From: Chamaecyparis obtusa
Lineage: Eukaryota; Streptophyta; Pinopsida; Cupressales; Cupressaceae
Direction: 5' to 3'
Assembly: GCA_027943335.1 (NCBI GenBank)
Contig: BSBK01001159.1
Coordinates: 687,501 to 751,500 of the forward strand
Length of the DNA: 64,000 bases
The notes beneath the pieces are model-generated. The model worked only from the letters and a program-made list of their open reading frames with translations, did no database searches and was not told the DNA's origin. Below, piece after piece: positions 34,465 to 47,756 of this stretch. The position numbers and the translations under genes are program-made. Each line of letters starts with the position of its first letter. Within the stretch, counting starts at the first letter, position 1.

Positions 34465-36148
34465 CAACTATTATTTTCAACCTCTTATTAAAACAAGTAT
34501 ATGCCTTAATATGGGTAGAATAGCCAAGTAAAATTTCCTCATCACATCTTGATTCAAAGAGTTTCCCAAGTTTTCATCATCTCTCCTAATATAACATTCA
34601 CTTCCAAAAAAATTATATTACTTAGCAAATGTTGACTTACCATACTATAATTCATAAAGTGTATGCTTGTACTTGACCCTTAACTGAGCTCTATTTAGTG
34701 TGTATATTTTTGTATGAACAACTTCTTTCCAATACATGTTAGGAACCCTGACCTCATCAAGCATGGTTCTAGCCATCTCTTTCACCATCATATTATTCTT
34801 CTCTCCAATTCTATTTTGTTGAGGTGTTCTTGTTGCAACATATTATTGTTTTATTCCATGTTTCCCACAATAATCTTAAAATTTTTTGGAAGTGTACTCT
34901 CTACCTTTGTCTGATCTCAAACATTTTATTTTTAGATATGATTCATTTTCAACTATTTTTATAAACAATTTGAATTTATCAAATGCCTCTACCTCATGCT
35001 TTAAAAATTTACCCTAGTCATCCTTGTATAGTCATCGCTAAAGAGCATGAAATATATCTCCTAATTAAATTATTTTTTCCTAGTAGGACCACATGAATCT
35101 GTATGGATAAGTTGTAATGGCCTAGTAGATGGATGTTCTTTTGATGCAAAATTGATCCTTGTTTGCTTCCCATGTTGATACTCCTTGCATGTGCTATTTG
35201 TTATATGTGAATGGATGGCATGCCTCTAACATTATGATTTTTAACTTACTTTGATCCAAATGTCAAAGCTTAGGTGACCAAGCCTTTCTCTATCGTGCAA
35301 CCCACTCTCTTGTACATGTCCCATAAGACAAATATCTTTATGATCACCACTACTTGAGATGTCTCTTAAACTATGGGCATTTTCTCTTATCCTTTTACTC
35401 ATTTCCATTGTCTTTCCTGAACTCATTCTAATCTCACATCCTTGAGCATGGAATAAAATCTTGTAGCCATTATCACAAATCTGACTTACACTCAAGAGGT
35501 TATGTTTCAAACCTTATACATAGTATACATTGTGAATAGGCATGTCTTTATCTAATAGTTCAAGGTTCCCAAGCCTTTAATCTTCTTGGAAGTATTATCA
35601 CCAAAAATTACACATTCGCCTTCATATTCTTCAATCTTTTTGAACTTATTCCTATCACTAGTATGTGATTTGAAAAACTACTGTCAATCACCCACAAAAC
35701 CTTCTTCTTAGCATGAAATGAAACTTGAACAAACATTGACTTTTCAACATTTTTTATTTCCTTTGGCCTCCATACTAGTTTACACTTTGTCTTGTTTTCA
35801 ACATGTCTATTAGTTTCCTTATTTTTTAACCAAAATTCAATATGTAGTACTTGGCTATGTAACCAAATTTATGACAATCATAGAACTTTAAATATATCAA
35901 TATAACAAAGGAATTTATATCCAAAAACTTTGATCTCCTTCTTATAATAGCTTTACATTCATTAACCTAATGTCCATATTATTTGCAATAAAAATGATAT
36001 CCAAAAAAATAAGAGTTGAACTTGATTGGAAGTATTTCATATGCAATTGGTGATATTTTTAACACTTTATTGTTGTCCTTGAAATGAACATCTTCATTGT
36101 TGTTTCTCTTGACATGAATTGTAATATAAATTTGGATTACACTTTTAT

Positions 36149-36153
36149 GATCA
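36149..36153. repeat. Element B target-site duplication, left copy
   Basis: GATCA here and AATCA at 37124-37128 (one mismatch). Joining the sides gives host codons LKFD-HKSVI on the minus strand. Confidence 0.8.
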
Positions 36154-37123
36154 GGGTAAAAGCACAATCAGGTGTCACCTTTTAGGCTAACTTATCAGTA
36201 CAACTGAATTTTAGTATTTCTAACTAAAAATTAATTTTGGTCAAACATATGGTCTAGCTAGATTCATTCTAGCTAAGCTAGATAAGTTATTTAACTTTTC
36301 CAATTGAAAATATCTATTAAATGTATGTTTTATACCACTTTGGGTCCAATTACCATAAAAATAAAATTATTTCAGAAAAGTGGCATTTCAATAACTCCTA
36401 ATCTTTTTAATGATATTTTTTAAAAATAAAAAAATACCCTTTTGTAGAGATCAGAGTCAAGAATATCCTCATATAAATTTTATATTATTTTAATTAGACA
36501 TAGTTTATTCTGATTAAAAAATATTGCAAGTAGGTATTTTAACAGTCAAGGAGATGTTGATTCGGGGAAAGAAAAAAATAGTAAATCATATTAAATAAAT
36601 TTGAAAAACATATGGTGCACTAGAGGAGAGAGTCATCTTCAAGAATATATATTTCTTTTTTTGATTGGGATAGATTTGTTATGAAAAATATGTTGCGAGA
36701 TGAAAACTGTCGATTTTAGTGAGTTGGAATTTGAATTATTATAAAAGAGAAAATATAGGTCACAAACTAATTTTTATTTCTTCATGCACTAGCTATATAT
36801 GTCATCTATGACATATTTTAAAATTAGGGGAAAAAAATATTTATTTACGTACAATTTTTTGGTGGGAACTAGACCCCTAATTTTCAATATTTTTCAACAA
36901 CTAAAAAATAGTCTTTAAAAATTAAAAAAACATATCAATTCTTATTCAAAAAAATTATTAAAAATATTAATCATAAACTTCATCCATTTTATCACATTTA
37001 ATTAGTTTACATAATCTTCAAATTCCAAACATAAATGTCATTTTTATACTATTGAAGTTGAACAACTTTGATTTTGTTAGCCTTTTCCTTTGTAAAAGAG
37101 TGATAGCTTATTGTGCTTTTACC
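36154..37123. mobile_element. Element B: ~1-kb TIR DNA element related to A
   Basis: Termini read inward begin GGGTAAAAGCACAAT on the left and GGTAAAAGCACAAT on the right, with further agreement at TCAC and CTTTTA. The interior is AT-rich with no transposase, so it is non-autonomous. Size (970 bp), 5-bp duplication, and the terminal pattern GGT-R-AA-NN-CACAAT are shared with element A, so the two look like members of one superfamily. Confidence 0.82.
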
Positions 37124-38563
37124 AATCAAACTTTAAGAATATATGTGCTAGACAACTGCTATTAATTTTTGAACCCTTAGAGTCTTGGCCAATGTCAAAT
37201 ACTTTGACTTTTCTACTATATTCATATTTTACAATCTTTCTTCTCAACACTACAATCTTTGTGTCCAAGATTTGACATTCCTTTAATTTACAATTTACCT
37301 CTGCCTTTATCATTTCTTTAATTCTTTTGCTCTTGTCAAGTTGTATCTTAAAACAAAAATTAATTGTTCTTCACTTTTAATCTTGAAAATTAGGTTTTCT
37401 CTTTCTTTCATGACTTGATCTTTTTGTATACAAGCCTCTCTTCATAATGTTTTTATCTCCTTAATTGCACAACATAGTTCACCCTCAAGATATACTTCAT
37501 CCACCTTAGATTCACTATCAATATCATTATTTTATTTTTGATCTGTGTGTAGACTTTCCACTGCCATGAACAAAACTTCTTCTTTATCAATAGAGTCCTT
37601 TGAGTTACTATATGAGACATCAACATATAGAATATTTTTCTTCTTAGATAAAAACTTTATTATAGGATTGAATACTTTGTTCTTCCCTTGTGTTTCAGTA
37701 CTCTCTTCAATATCATTATTCATCATAAGAGAACTTGGCAACAAAATGTCCTATCCTGTCACAATTGAAGCATTTGAAAGGAAATTTTCTTTTATACTTC
37801 CCTAATACATTTTTTAGCCTTCTTGCAAGATGAGACTCTATAAGATCTATATAATATGAATTCAAAAGGGCTTCTTCGACCTCACTTTTCTCATCCTTAA
37901 AAGATGCCTCTCTATTTGAAGACTCCTTATTACATATTCTCATTTTATAAATAGAAAGAGCACCATGTAAGTCATCGATAGAATATTTATTTATGTAATT
38001 TTATTATTCAAATGCAGATACTTTAGAATAATATTTAGACAGTGATGATCTTAAGATCTTATTGACAAAATCTATATCATATTTCTCTTCTCCTAGACCA
38101 TGAAGAGCATTGACAATTTCATCAACCTTAAGAAGGTAGTTTTCTATATTTTCTTCCTCACTCATTTTCAAGCCTTCAAACCTTGATCTCAAATTTTGTA
38201 TTTTGGCTTGTTTTAATCTATTATTGTCATGATAGATATTCTTCAATTTATCCTAGACTTCCTATGAAGATTCATAGTGCTTAACCTTTACAAACACATC
38301 CTTGGACATACCCCACATTATAGTATGTTTTGTCATGGAATCAATGGTTATAGTAGTAGGAACATTATAACCATTAAAAAATGAACTCCATACATCACCA
38401 CCTAGAGAAACCAAATAGGTTTGCATTCTAACTTTCCAAAACATATAGTTTGTGCCATCAAACACAAGTACTTTTACAATTGAAGACCATTTTTTTCCAT
38501 GACAACAAGTATTCCAATTTCAAGATCAACCTTAGGTTGTTAGACCTTTACAAGGAACTCACT

Positions 38564-38575
38564 TATCTCATACCA
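38564..38575 (-). promoter_or_regulatory. Degenerate Met-type primer site
   Basis: Minus-strand TGGTATGAGATA, 9 of 12 to TGGTATCAGAGC, two bases from the LTR start at 38578. Confidence 0.7.
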
Positions 38576-38577
38576 CT

Positions 38578-39040
38578 TGTTGGAATAAAATGACCATTGA
38601 GGGAAGGGTGAATCAATGGTCTATAAAGCAAGACTTATTTTTATGAAAATGGACTAATCATGTGGAAAACAAAAACATAAATATGTTCAAAACATAACAC
38701 TTAATCACCATAGAACATATACCAATCCACAAGACAAAATAAACATATATGCACACCATGACACAGATTTATGAGTGGAAAACCCTTGAATGCTATAAAA
38801 ACCACTCTAAAAAAATCTTGAATATGCCTCACTAGAATCTTCACTGATTACATATTTTTATGCCTCACTAGCTATAGTAAACCCCAGGAGCACCAGTCCC
38901 TTACAAATTTTGGAGCACCAACTCCAAATTTTATAAATAAATAAACAATTTATGTATAGAGGATTATTATGTTTCTCTTTATAACATAGAACACAATAAT
39001 AATAATGAATCTTTAAAATATTATAAATTCATTGGTAACA
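38578..39040 (-). repeat. Probable 5' LTR of the decayed copia element
   Basis: Plus strand starts TGTTGGAATAAAATGACC after the primer site; a plausible outer end is ...TTGGTAACA at 39040. The outer boundary is a guess because the other LTR is lost. Confidence 0.45.
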
Positions 39041-41090
39041 AAGAATATAAATTTTTTATTCTCGGATACCATTGATGATCATTTGACTATCCTAGCTTTT
39101 TATTCTTTCTTTGATAATGAATCACAAGATGCCAAAGGATCTCTTTTGGATGAAGCTCTTATTGTAAATCTAGGTGATGTTCCTCCTACAAACTAGGCCT
39201 CATTATCTCTTTCTCCTATTGGTGTGTCCCCCTATATATGTACAAACCATTCTCCATCTATTTCTCCTGCTCTGCTACACTCTTCAACTGACAATGTACA
39301 ACTTTCTCAACACTCTATCCCTTGTACTGAAAACTTTTATAATAGAGTTTCACTAGTTATCCCCCCTTGTGGTGGGCATCCTAATGATAGCATTTCTTGG
39401 AGATTCATTTTTTAGAATGGGAAAAATCACTTTTTAACTAATCATTCTCATCCCCGTGTTGTGGATGATTTTTCTACCCACTCTTAAGGTGGGAAAATAA
39501 CATTTCTTCTAGTGTATTTCTTATCTTTGTATTTTCCATCACCTTTATTGTTAGTGTGATGTCGATCTCTTTTGACACCTTTGGGATGTGGTTGTGTAAG
39601 GGTAAAAATCCTTATTTTCCTACTAATTTTATGAATAATTTTTTTATTTTCTTATCATATAAAATTATCTTTCAAATGTTTCTCAAGTGAGATCGTTGAA
39701 ACTCTTCTTATCTCTGCAACTGTTAAACCAAGACTTCGACTCAAAAAATTTAAATGTATTCACATCATGTACAAACAAGTAGCATTTTTCTTTCACAACA
39801 TTACCAACCTCTTTCAAATAAAGTTTCATCACTTTTTAAATCATTGTTGGGTAGTTGAAAAGTTTGTTATGTTTAGAACTATACAAACACTCACCCAACA
39901 AGTTTTTGTTTTATTAACTAATCATTGGTATTTTATAAAATATAAAAAAATCAAATACCATTACCACATATATTTTGGATAAAAAATACCAATCTTTTGG
40001 AATTACACAATGATCAATATCATTAATATTTTACACTATATTATTAAGTCAAATAAATAAAGTTTTTGTCATTTTTTTCTTTGTAAATATGCAGTTACAG
40101 GTGCCTATCACTTTGTTGCCATGAATATGTAGTTATTTTATAGGCTTATATTTCCTAGGTGACATGAAACAAAAACTTATGTTACAAGTCCTTGATTTCA
40201 AACTTCAAATGATTTTTCTACATTAAGACTTCAAGAGAACATTATACTAAAATATGTAACTCATCAAGACAAGCATCAACTTTATTGCTAAGAACATATA
40301 TCTTCAACTCTGTTTCTCTTAGAACAATAACTCACATAGACTCAAACATGCTCCTACATTGAAGTTCATTAAAATCAAACTCAATGTCCTTCATGAACAC
40401 ATACAACATTATACCATCTCAGTTGTCTCCAAAATCTGGCATAGTATGTGTAATCAACATATACTAACATTGTCATGAAAAAAGTTGTCATGAATGTGTT
40501 GACTATCTCTATTAGCATCTAACTTCCTCTTTTACAATGCACTTGACCAAGTTGACATCAATGCCAACAAAAACTCTTCTTCTCTTGCCAATCATGCCAA
40601 CAGGAGGTATTTGCACAAGAAGTCAAATTATGATATTGATATTAGGGTTCAACTGAGTAGTTTTCATATAAAACTCATTGACCCATATTTCATGAGTATT
40701 GGTTAACAAGAAACCATATCTCATAAGAATCATTAGAATATTTATCACTCATTACATCTAGGTGATGTTCATGCAGGTAAATCATTGGGCCTTCCTAGGA
40801 GGTCATCATCACTACTCCAACTCAATCATGCTTATCCATTGAATTTCCTCCAAGGTTAAGTGCACTTAGCTTGCTACCCCATTTGCAAAACCTTCAAAAA
40901 GTGTTGTGCCTTATGAACCATTCATTATTAAGCCCCTTCGAGTCATCAATTGATAAGAAGGAGCTATTTTTCACAAGTCAAATTGGTATATTATTTTTTA
41001 TATTAAGAAGAAGCAGACAAGGGTGTTGTCCCTTACAAAGATAGACTAGAATGGTCATTCACAACAAGCTAAAAAAAACCATTAAGAACA
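39041..41090. other. No recognised gene
   Basis: AT-rich sequence with short open frames such as 39174-39356 and 39767-39982 (plus) that lack motifs. Probably decayed repeats. Confidence 0.5.
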
Positions 41091-41425
41091 CACTAGCATA
41101 AATTCTACTAACCCACATCAAAAGTGGATAGAAAACTCACCTACAACGTGGGGAAGAGAATGTGAAACTGAAGAATATTTTTTCCTAAGTGGATAACTAT
41201 TCACACAATAATATTAATAAGATCCCCACCTGAAGGGGGCTCAAGTGGTGAAACCATCATTTTAAGACTATTAACACAATGGGCAAAGTGTTGAGAATGT
41301 TACACATCGTCAGCCAATGGTTGGCGAAAACCAAGAGAAACAAATGAAGAAGGATCCATGTGACCAAAGGGGGTCACACCGACATTAAGAGGTGAAGAAG
41401 GTTTCATAAGGATTGGGGAGGTTAG
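41091..41425 (-). pseudogene. Probable downstream part of a LINE ORF1 remnant
   Basis: Lies directly across element E2 from the DUF4283-like fragment at 50225-50720 and is in the position expected for its continuation, since E2 inserted between them with near-identical GTTAG/CTTAG flanks. No clear motif of its own was seen (FRQPLADDV is the only word-like stretch). Confidence 0.4.
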
Positions 41426-42529
41426 TGTTAGAAATAGGAAATATTCAAACTTTTACTTTTTCTCAATTATGGATATAAGAAATTAACTTGAAGCTTGCAT
41501 AAGAAACTAAACTAAGTAAACTGAATAACAAGCATAACAATAAAATGAATGAACTCATAACACCATGTTTGTTCTCAAGGAAACCCTGGCCAAGGGAAAA
41601 CCCCGGTGGGGATGGTACCCACAACTGATCCACTAATCAAAAGTATCTGGTTAAGGATGTTGACCATGTTAGGAGCCTGTTACATACATATAGTGTCTAT
41701 GCCCTGGTTAAAGGACTCTAGGCCTTGTTAGAAGCCTCAACCCTGTTAGGAGTTGCTATTACAAAACAAAATGTTTGCAAGATGAGCTCACTGCCCAAAC
41801 ATGCAATATACAATAATAGCTTCAGATACAAAGGTAAAATACAAAAACCTTTTTATTGTTGCCGAAGAGCTTCTCTATTCTGATTTAGCTTTTGTAGGCT
41901 CTTCTCTTCGATATACAGTACTTGCTTCCTTTCTTCTTACAACATACAATTTTGCATCATATATCAACTTATTACAATCGCTATATCTTTTCTTGTTATA
42001 TCTATCTTTTGCATTACATTGTACTTACATATATACAAGTTATTACAAAATAACTTTCTGTCAGCTTAAAATACTTTATACTCTTCTCAAAATACAAAAT
42101 CATTATATGCTTCCTTAGGGTTAACATCTAGGATGTTGTCCCTACATAGTTAAGTCATTATTTTGATAAACAAAATAATCTCTTAACTCAATATAATCAT
42201 ATTATGTCTTCTACTCTGATCAGGTCAACTCAACATTGTCTCTGTAAAACATTAATATATTCTTCCACACATGTCGTACAAACTTGCGCTCTCATGTGGC
42301 TTTGATATACATAGAATGATCCATGTTCAAGTGCGCATGCACTAAACCTTCTTCTGTGAACATCGCTAATCAAAACTGTCTCTGATTAGACCGGAAAACA
42401 TTGTTGTACATAGACAATGTTCAAATGCGCTCATACAAAACTGCTTTCTCCAATCATGCTATCTTCATGCTGAGTATATGTTGCCATAATGACAACATTC
42501 TGATATCCTACTTAGCCAAATTGCCAACA
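41426..42529 (-). repeat. E2 3' LTR
   Basis: TGTTAGAAATAGG...TTGCCAACA on the plus strand, 1104 bp. It is 28 bp shorter than the 5' LTR, mainly because the AGAGGGGCGGTGAATTAG-like stretch near the start is deleted. Confidence 0.93.
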
Positions 42530-42545
42530 ATCTCCCCCTTTTTCA
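42530..42545 (-). promoter_or_regulatory. E2 polypurine tract
   Basis: Minus strand TGAAAAAGGGGGAGAT directly next to the 3' LTR. Confidence 0.88.
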
Positions 42546-45052
42546 TTGGTGGCAACATATGGAAAAATTGGCTAAGTCCCAAAAAAACTTTAATTACAAA
42601 AATGAAAAATGTAATATATGGCCATTACAAAATTGTGGATCCTACATGTCTATACATGTCTACTTATCTCTCCAAAAATGATACTCCCCCTAAGAATATA
42701 CACATATTATTCTAGTATATTTGTATCTTCTATATACATAAAATTTTCATACTATATTACCCCCCCTTTGACAACAATGACAAAGGTGTCAATTCTATAA
42801 GTATGTCAAAATTGATTTACCTCTTGATCTCAATACTGCAAGGCTAGAAGGCTTGCAACACAATCTGCAAAATTTTCTTTCAGATTTTCTATGTCCTTGT
42901 CTCATGTCTTCTTTATAGAGTCAAAAACATTGAGTAATGCACATAGGCCAAAGGATGCTATTTCAACTGCCTTCATATTATCATATGTGAATTTTCCATA
43001 AGATGTCTTTGATGAAAGACATTATTCCAGCTTATTTTCCATAATATTGATCTTGAATGATAGATGTTCTCTAAGTAGAGTGAATCTCTTCAATTTCTTC
43101 TCTTTTTCATCCTCAAGAAGTCTCATGTCATCATATATTTTTCTTTCTTTCTTCTCAATTTCTATGATCTTTGCATTAGGACTCTACAAATCGTTTACTG
43201 TCACTTGTAACTCTACTTCCTTGTCCTTCAACTTCTCTAAAATTTCTGATGTGTAGCTATGGGATTGTGTACACTGAATGTACAATGATTCTCCACTCTC
43301 TAAACATCTTATTAATTCTTTTATGTTTATGTCCAAGTTATCCAAATCATTTCTAATATTCTATCAAACAACTTGAAATACTTGTGCATCATGGGCTGCC
43401 TGAGCTTTGACTGATGCAATGTCTGAAAAATTTGTGAATTCCATGTCAAAAGCTTTTATAACTTCTTTAGCTTTGGCTTGGGGATCAACCTCACTAACTT
43501 GAGTTGATATCACTCCTTGAAGTTGACTAGTTACCTCAAGTAATGCTCCTTCCAAGCTTTTTACCTTCTTGTTCTTCTCGATTATCTTATTCAAAGATGA
43601 GATCAACTCTATTTGATCATCATCATCAACTTCTTTCCCTAAGCTTGCAAAAACCAATTCAATAGGTGGTTTGTGTGGCCTTTATGTTGTTTCCTTTGTC
43701 TTTGAAGTAATTTTTGTCTGCTCTAGTTGCATCGCATGCTCCTCTTCTGTAATCTTAATCTGATTTTCTTCCTTCTCCTCTTCTTTCCTTGTCTCTACCA
43801 ATTCTTCCTTCTTTTCTACTTCATCTTTTTTCTCATCAACTTCTGTCAAATTGCCAACATCGGCTCCTTGATCATTGAATGGGTTTTCTTCTATGTCTAT
43901 GGTGATATTCATGCCTTCAATGTTCATAGATTCATCAATAATGTTGATAGAGGGTGGCGGAGCTGGTGATGATTCAGTCTAATGTTATGCTTCTACCGCT
44001 TGATCGGATTCACTGATTAACTCTCTCGGTCGAGAGGTCATTACCTTCACAACTGCTTCCTCAATTTCTCTGTTTATTTCTTCATAATTTCTTCCCATTA
44101 TCAATATTGTCCTTCTCTTCATTCTCAAATGAGTACTTAAGTTCTTCATGATTTCTCTGAAGTGATCTTCATCTTTAATCTCACAAAGCTTTCTTACATA
44201 CCTTTCGCTTATGTCTTTGTCTTCTTCTATAGCTCTCTTCTTCATGTTTATCAATTTCTCATAAAAAGTTATCAGGGATCTTGCCTTTGATATCTTCAAA
44301 CTTCTTGTCAGCAAGGATCATATGTCTGACAACTGCATTCTCAAGATTTAACTTCTCAAAATTGTCATACATCTCATAATATTTGTTCAACTTGGTGAAA
44401 TCCCTTTCATTTATGATCAAAGGGTTCACTTTGTCTATTTTAGGCTTCCATTGTTTCTTCTTGTTGCTACCTGCCTCTTCATCTGCATGTGGCTTCACTA
44501 CTGATGTCTTCCTTTGCACTGGTGTACAGATAGTTTTTTGTCTCTTACCTAGTCTACTTGTCATTTCTTTCACTCTCTTAGTTGGTGTGGTGGAGGTGGA
44601 TATTGTGGATTTCCTTACTTATGGTACATCCAATTCTTCAATCTCTCCATCAATATCATAAATTTTTTCAATAGGGGCTGCATAGGTTATCAAGGGTGGA
44701 ACTAACAATACTTCTTTATGTCCAATATCCCTAATTGATGTTGTTGTCTGCTTTGCAATGACAAATTTGTGCTCAGTCGTGCGTGTATCCTTCAATATTT
44801 TCTTAATTGTACTATCAACTCTCTTCTTTTCCATTTTCTGCACCTGTGACTTTTGTGTTGTATCAAAGTTCTCTTCATATGTTCCAAATCTAGGACTCTT
44901 CGCATCCAAATTACTTTTAAGTAAGTTGTTTACATATCCTTCAATTTCTAATTTTGATACCTCATACTCAAGAGGATCTACAAATTCTACTCTTGGCTCA
45001 GCTTCTTCAATGTAGGTAAAGTCTATGTCCACTAAGAAGCATATCTCATATT

Positions 45053-45057
45053 TTTAC
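45053..45057. repeat. Target-site duplication of solo LTR in E2, left copy
   Basis: TTTAC, repeated at 46365-46369. Joining the flanks gives MEK-stop-KYEICFLVDIDF on the minus strand, matching IEKYSKDICFLVDTDF of E1. Confidence 0.92.
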
Positions 45058-46364
45058 TATTGGAGATTTGCCAACAAGCCAGAGTGTTGACTGTATGTTT
45101 GTCATTGATGACAATGTATGGTAAGAAGCATGCGTGGAAGACTGATGGAGAGAGTTGTGAGTATATGTTTCCTAGATATGTTATTAGCATGATATCATAG
45201 ACGTAAAGGTTGATTCAAAGTGAAGACAATAATACAAAAGTATGTATCAGTGAGTGTTCCTGACAGGTCCCAGGAAGAGTTCTGTATGAGATTTACAGTA
45301 TGGTTGTAATGAAGCCTTGCGCATTTAGATTTATGTTGTATACATATGTATGATACTATGTTCATGAACACAGAGTCTGATATGCAGTACAGGTTGAGTT
45401 ATGAAGTCTCCAATTGACAGTCATAGTTTCCTGAGTTTATCAGGTAGAGTCGACATTGATTTTATTATTGTAGTCGTTGCGCCTATCAATTTGATGTGTG
45501 TGATTGGATTAGTGTTTGGAGAAGAGTTAAGAATGATTGGTTAAGAGTGCACGACGTAATTCAGCATGAGAAGAAAGTATCAGTTAATTTGGTGGAGCCG
45601 ATAGTGTGAAGCGATGCATCTACTCATATTGAGTTGAGCAGTCCTAATTTGTGTTGCGTGCTTAGTAGAGCCGACTGAGATGTTATTGGAGAGTTGTATT
45701 GTTTCTCTAATATGATTTCAAGATGGTTCTAATAGGCCGACTTGATTATATCATTTAGAGGAAAGATATTTATAAGTAGTCATTTGTGATTGCTAGGCAT
45801 GGCAGAAAGTTGAAAGACAAGAGTAGAGCAGAAGGTGCGAAGTGTTGAGCCATCAGAAAAAGGTCTATGTGACAAAGTAGAGAGTATATGTTATTCATTG
45901 GAACTAATCAAGACAACAGGTCTACACGTAGTTCACCAAGATCTAGATATATTGTGTATATGTTGAACATAAGGTTGCAGCCTTCACCCCTTTGAGCAGT
46001 GCGCTCCCAGACAATGTGTTCTCACCCCTAATAGGGTTAATTGTAAAAGACTCCTAACAGGGTCCGACCCTTGACCAAGTCATTGTACTTAATGCATTGT
46101 AAAGATCAACTCCTAACAGGGTTGTAAGATCTTCTAACATGGATCATAATACTCTAGTGCAGTTTATACTGGGTGCTAATTCCCACCGGAGTTTTTACCT
46201 ATTTGGGTTTCTCTGTAACCAAAATTGTGGTGTTATGTTAAGTGTTCTTATATTGTGTTTATGATTAATGTTCTTATGTACTTAATTGGATAAAGAATTG
46301 AATCTTGTAGATAACTGATTCACCCCCCCACCCTCTCAGTTATCTCTTGGGACTATTCCTAACA
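45058..46364 (+). repeat. Solo LTR inserted in E2 ORF2
   Basis: 1307 bp, TATTGGAGATTTGCC...ATTCCTAACA (first TG mutated to TA), flanked by TTTAC. The end has the CACCCCCCCACCCTCTCAG tract typical of copia LTRs here, and the middle TTTCTCTGTAACCAAAATTG near 46210 matches the antisense of the E1 LTR near 4405-4425, so it is a related LTR family. No internal sequence is left. Confidence 0.9.
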
Positions 46365-47303
46365 TTTACTTCTCCATAGTAGATAGTGGAATCTTTGATC
46401 TTTTTCTCATTTCATTTGGAAAAGTCTTTATTACTAGAGTAGCACTCTCATTCACTTTATCAATAGGATGTCTCAAATATACTTTGTTTATCCTATTCGT
46501 AGAATTTTTGTTATCATTCCAATCAACTCATATGGTGTATGGGAATCTTCTTAATAGATGGGAAAACATGTAGGTGATCAAGGATGAGAATCTAAACTGT
46601 GAATTCTTAGTCTTTCTAATCTTCTCAAGATTTTCAGTCAACTGTATCCTCAAAATCTCACACATATCTACTTCCACTTTGTCTACACACATAAGATAAG
46701 TTGCATGTACCATGCTAGCTACCATGTCATCTTCCCTTGAACTCGCACAGAATATTGAAGTCAATATTTTGCATACATATCTTACATCATCTTGCTCAAT
46801 TTTACTTATAACAATTCATCTTCCATTATAAGAAGACTTGGTATTGTCTAATACTATTTTCTTAACATTATTTTCATTCAAAGAAATTACTCGACTTAGA
46901 TAGTCATGTTACCTCATGAATAAGATCTGCAGTGATGTTTATGACTCTATCATCCAACCAAAACTTTCCATTGTGAATTCTACTCAAGATTATCTTGGTC
47001 CATTCATCATTCTAAAACGCATAGTGAAGTGTACTTGATAATATCTATTTGACTTAAATGCTCAAACCCTTCTTTGTAGGACATGTCTTGTTTGTAAATC
47101 TTATTATACTCCATGGTTAGACTACCATCTCCTGAAGTCTCAAACTTACATTTCAGATAACTTTTCACATCTTCCAAATGCAAAACTCCATCTGGAACGG
47201 TTGACAAAGCCAAACTATGGTCTTTCTCTAAGGGTTCTATAGGTTTCATCTTCATCTTAGATCTAGTTGAATCTCTAGTGTTGTGAGCTAGTGATGCATC
47301 CAT

Positions 47304-47756
47304 GATTCTATTAAAATACGACTACTTTGATAGTGAATGCTTAGTAAAATACCTTGGAATCATGATTAAAGGATTTGCGTAGATCTGGCAAGAAATCTAT
47401 CTCCAAATCCTACAAAATGCTCTCAATATTCACTAGCTAGCTCTCTATATCTCTTGTAAACACTTGAATGATCTACTAATACCAATCATCTACTTTTAGC
47501 CTTCAAATCTTTCAAGATACTGACATCGCATTAAATTTCTTAAGTGCTTCATGCCAAAAAGTTGGTCCTTGTGACCTACACAACTTCATTCTTTTCATGT
47601 ACTTGCATACATGTTCATAAATTCATGCACTCTTAACCATAGCTTCATTATATCGTATACTATCTCATATTAACTTCGCAAGACTTAATTCAATTTACTA
47701 TAAATTCTACACTATTCTGATGTCTTACTCTAATACATAATTCATGAAATAAATGC
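47304..47756. other. E2 spacer between ORF2 and Gag-like ORF
   Basis: About 450 bases without coding signal, equivalent to 2264-2829 in E1. Confidence 0.6.

Larger units (their letters stand above)
32885..35510 (-). pseudogene. pol: Copia pre-integrase, integrase and RT start
   Basis: 35510-35241 reads KHNLLSVSQICDNGYKILF and HDRERLGHLSFD, the pre-integrase segment. Around 34730-34470: YWKEVVHTKIYTLNRAQL, YNFFGSECYIRRD and GYSTHIKAYTCFNKRLK, the integrase C-terminal region. The frame is interrupted by element A; beyond it ESVNVKVDEKM continues in frame. At ~33165-33100 come KCWIKAMEEELSQIEK and, after frameshifts, the first RT stretch. The RT catalytic motifs are missing. Confidence 0.82.
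35511..38563 (-). pseudogene. gag: Copia gag and protease, split by element B
   Basis: 38465-38262 encodes MFDGTNYMFWKVRMQTYL, the copia Gag N-terminus (DUF4219/UBN2 type). 38246-38004 continues KQAKIQNLRSRFEGLKMSEE. A degraded knuckle CFNCDRIGHFVAKF lies near 37770, with its final Cys lost. A coiled-coil tail follows (37313-37119), ending LKFD; past element B the frame resumes HKSVIQ. Protease remnants sit near 35690. Stops and frameshifts throughout. Confidence 0.78.
32885..39040 (-). mobile_element. Decayed Ty1/copia element with two DNA-element insertions
   Basis: On the minus strand: probable LTR (39040-38578), primer site (38575-38564), gag (38465 to ~36100), protease and pre-integrase (~35750-35240), integrase (~35240-34470), linker and the start of RT (33463-32885). 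It is truncated inside RT, so there is no 3' LTR. Two ~1-kb insertions (33469-34464 and 36154-37123) interrupt it. Stops and frameshifts are frequent, so this is an old copy. Confidence 0.85.
42830..47303 (-). pseudogene. E2 ORF2, ~1050-residue conserved protein of unknown function
   Basis: Reads from MDASLAHNTRDSTRSKMK (47303) to a stop at 42830. Without the solo LTR it is ~3160 bases. Landmarks shared with E1 ORF2: IILSRIHNGKFWLDDR (near 46970), RIQLTENL..., then MRKRSKIPLS, then ICFLVDIDF and SPRFGTYEEN (near 44890). The middle holds basic and acidic stretches (EEEKEENQIKITEEE near 43780) and the C-terminal third is coiled coil by eye (ESGESLYIQC, KEVELQV, MRLLEDEKEKK). A few stops and one frameshift near 44260 break it. 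No enzyme motif is visible. Conservation across two diverged elements argues for a function in the element life cycle; which one is unknown. Confidence 0.75.
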
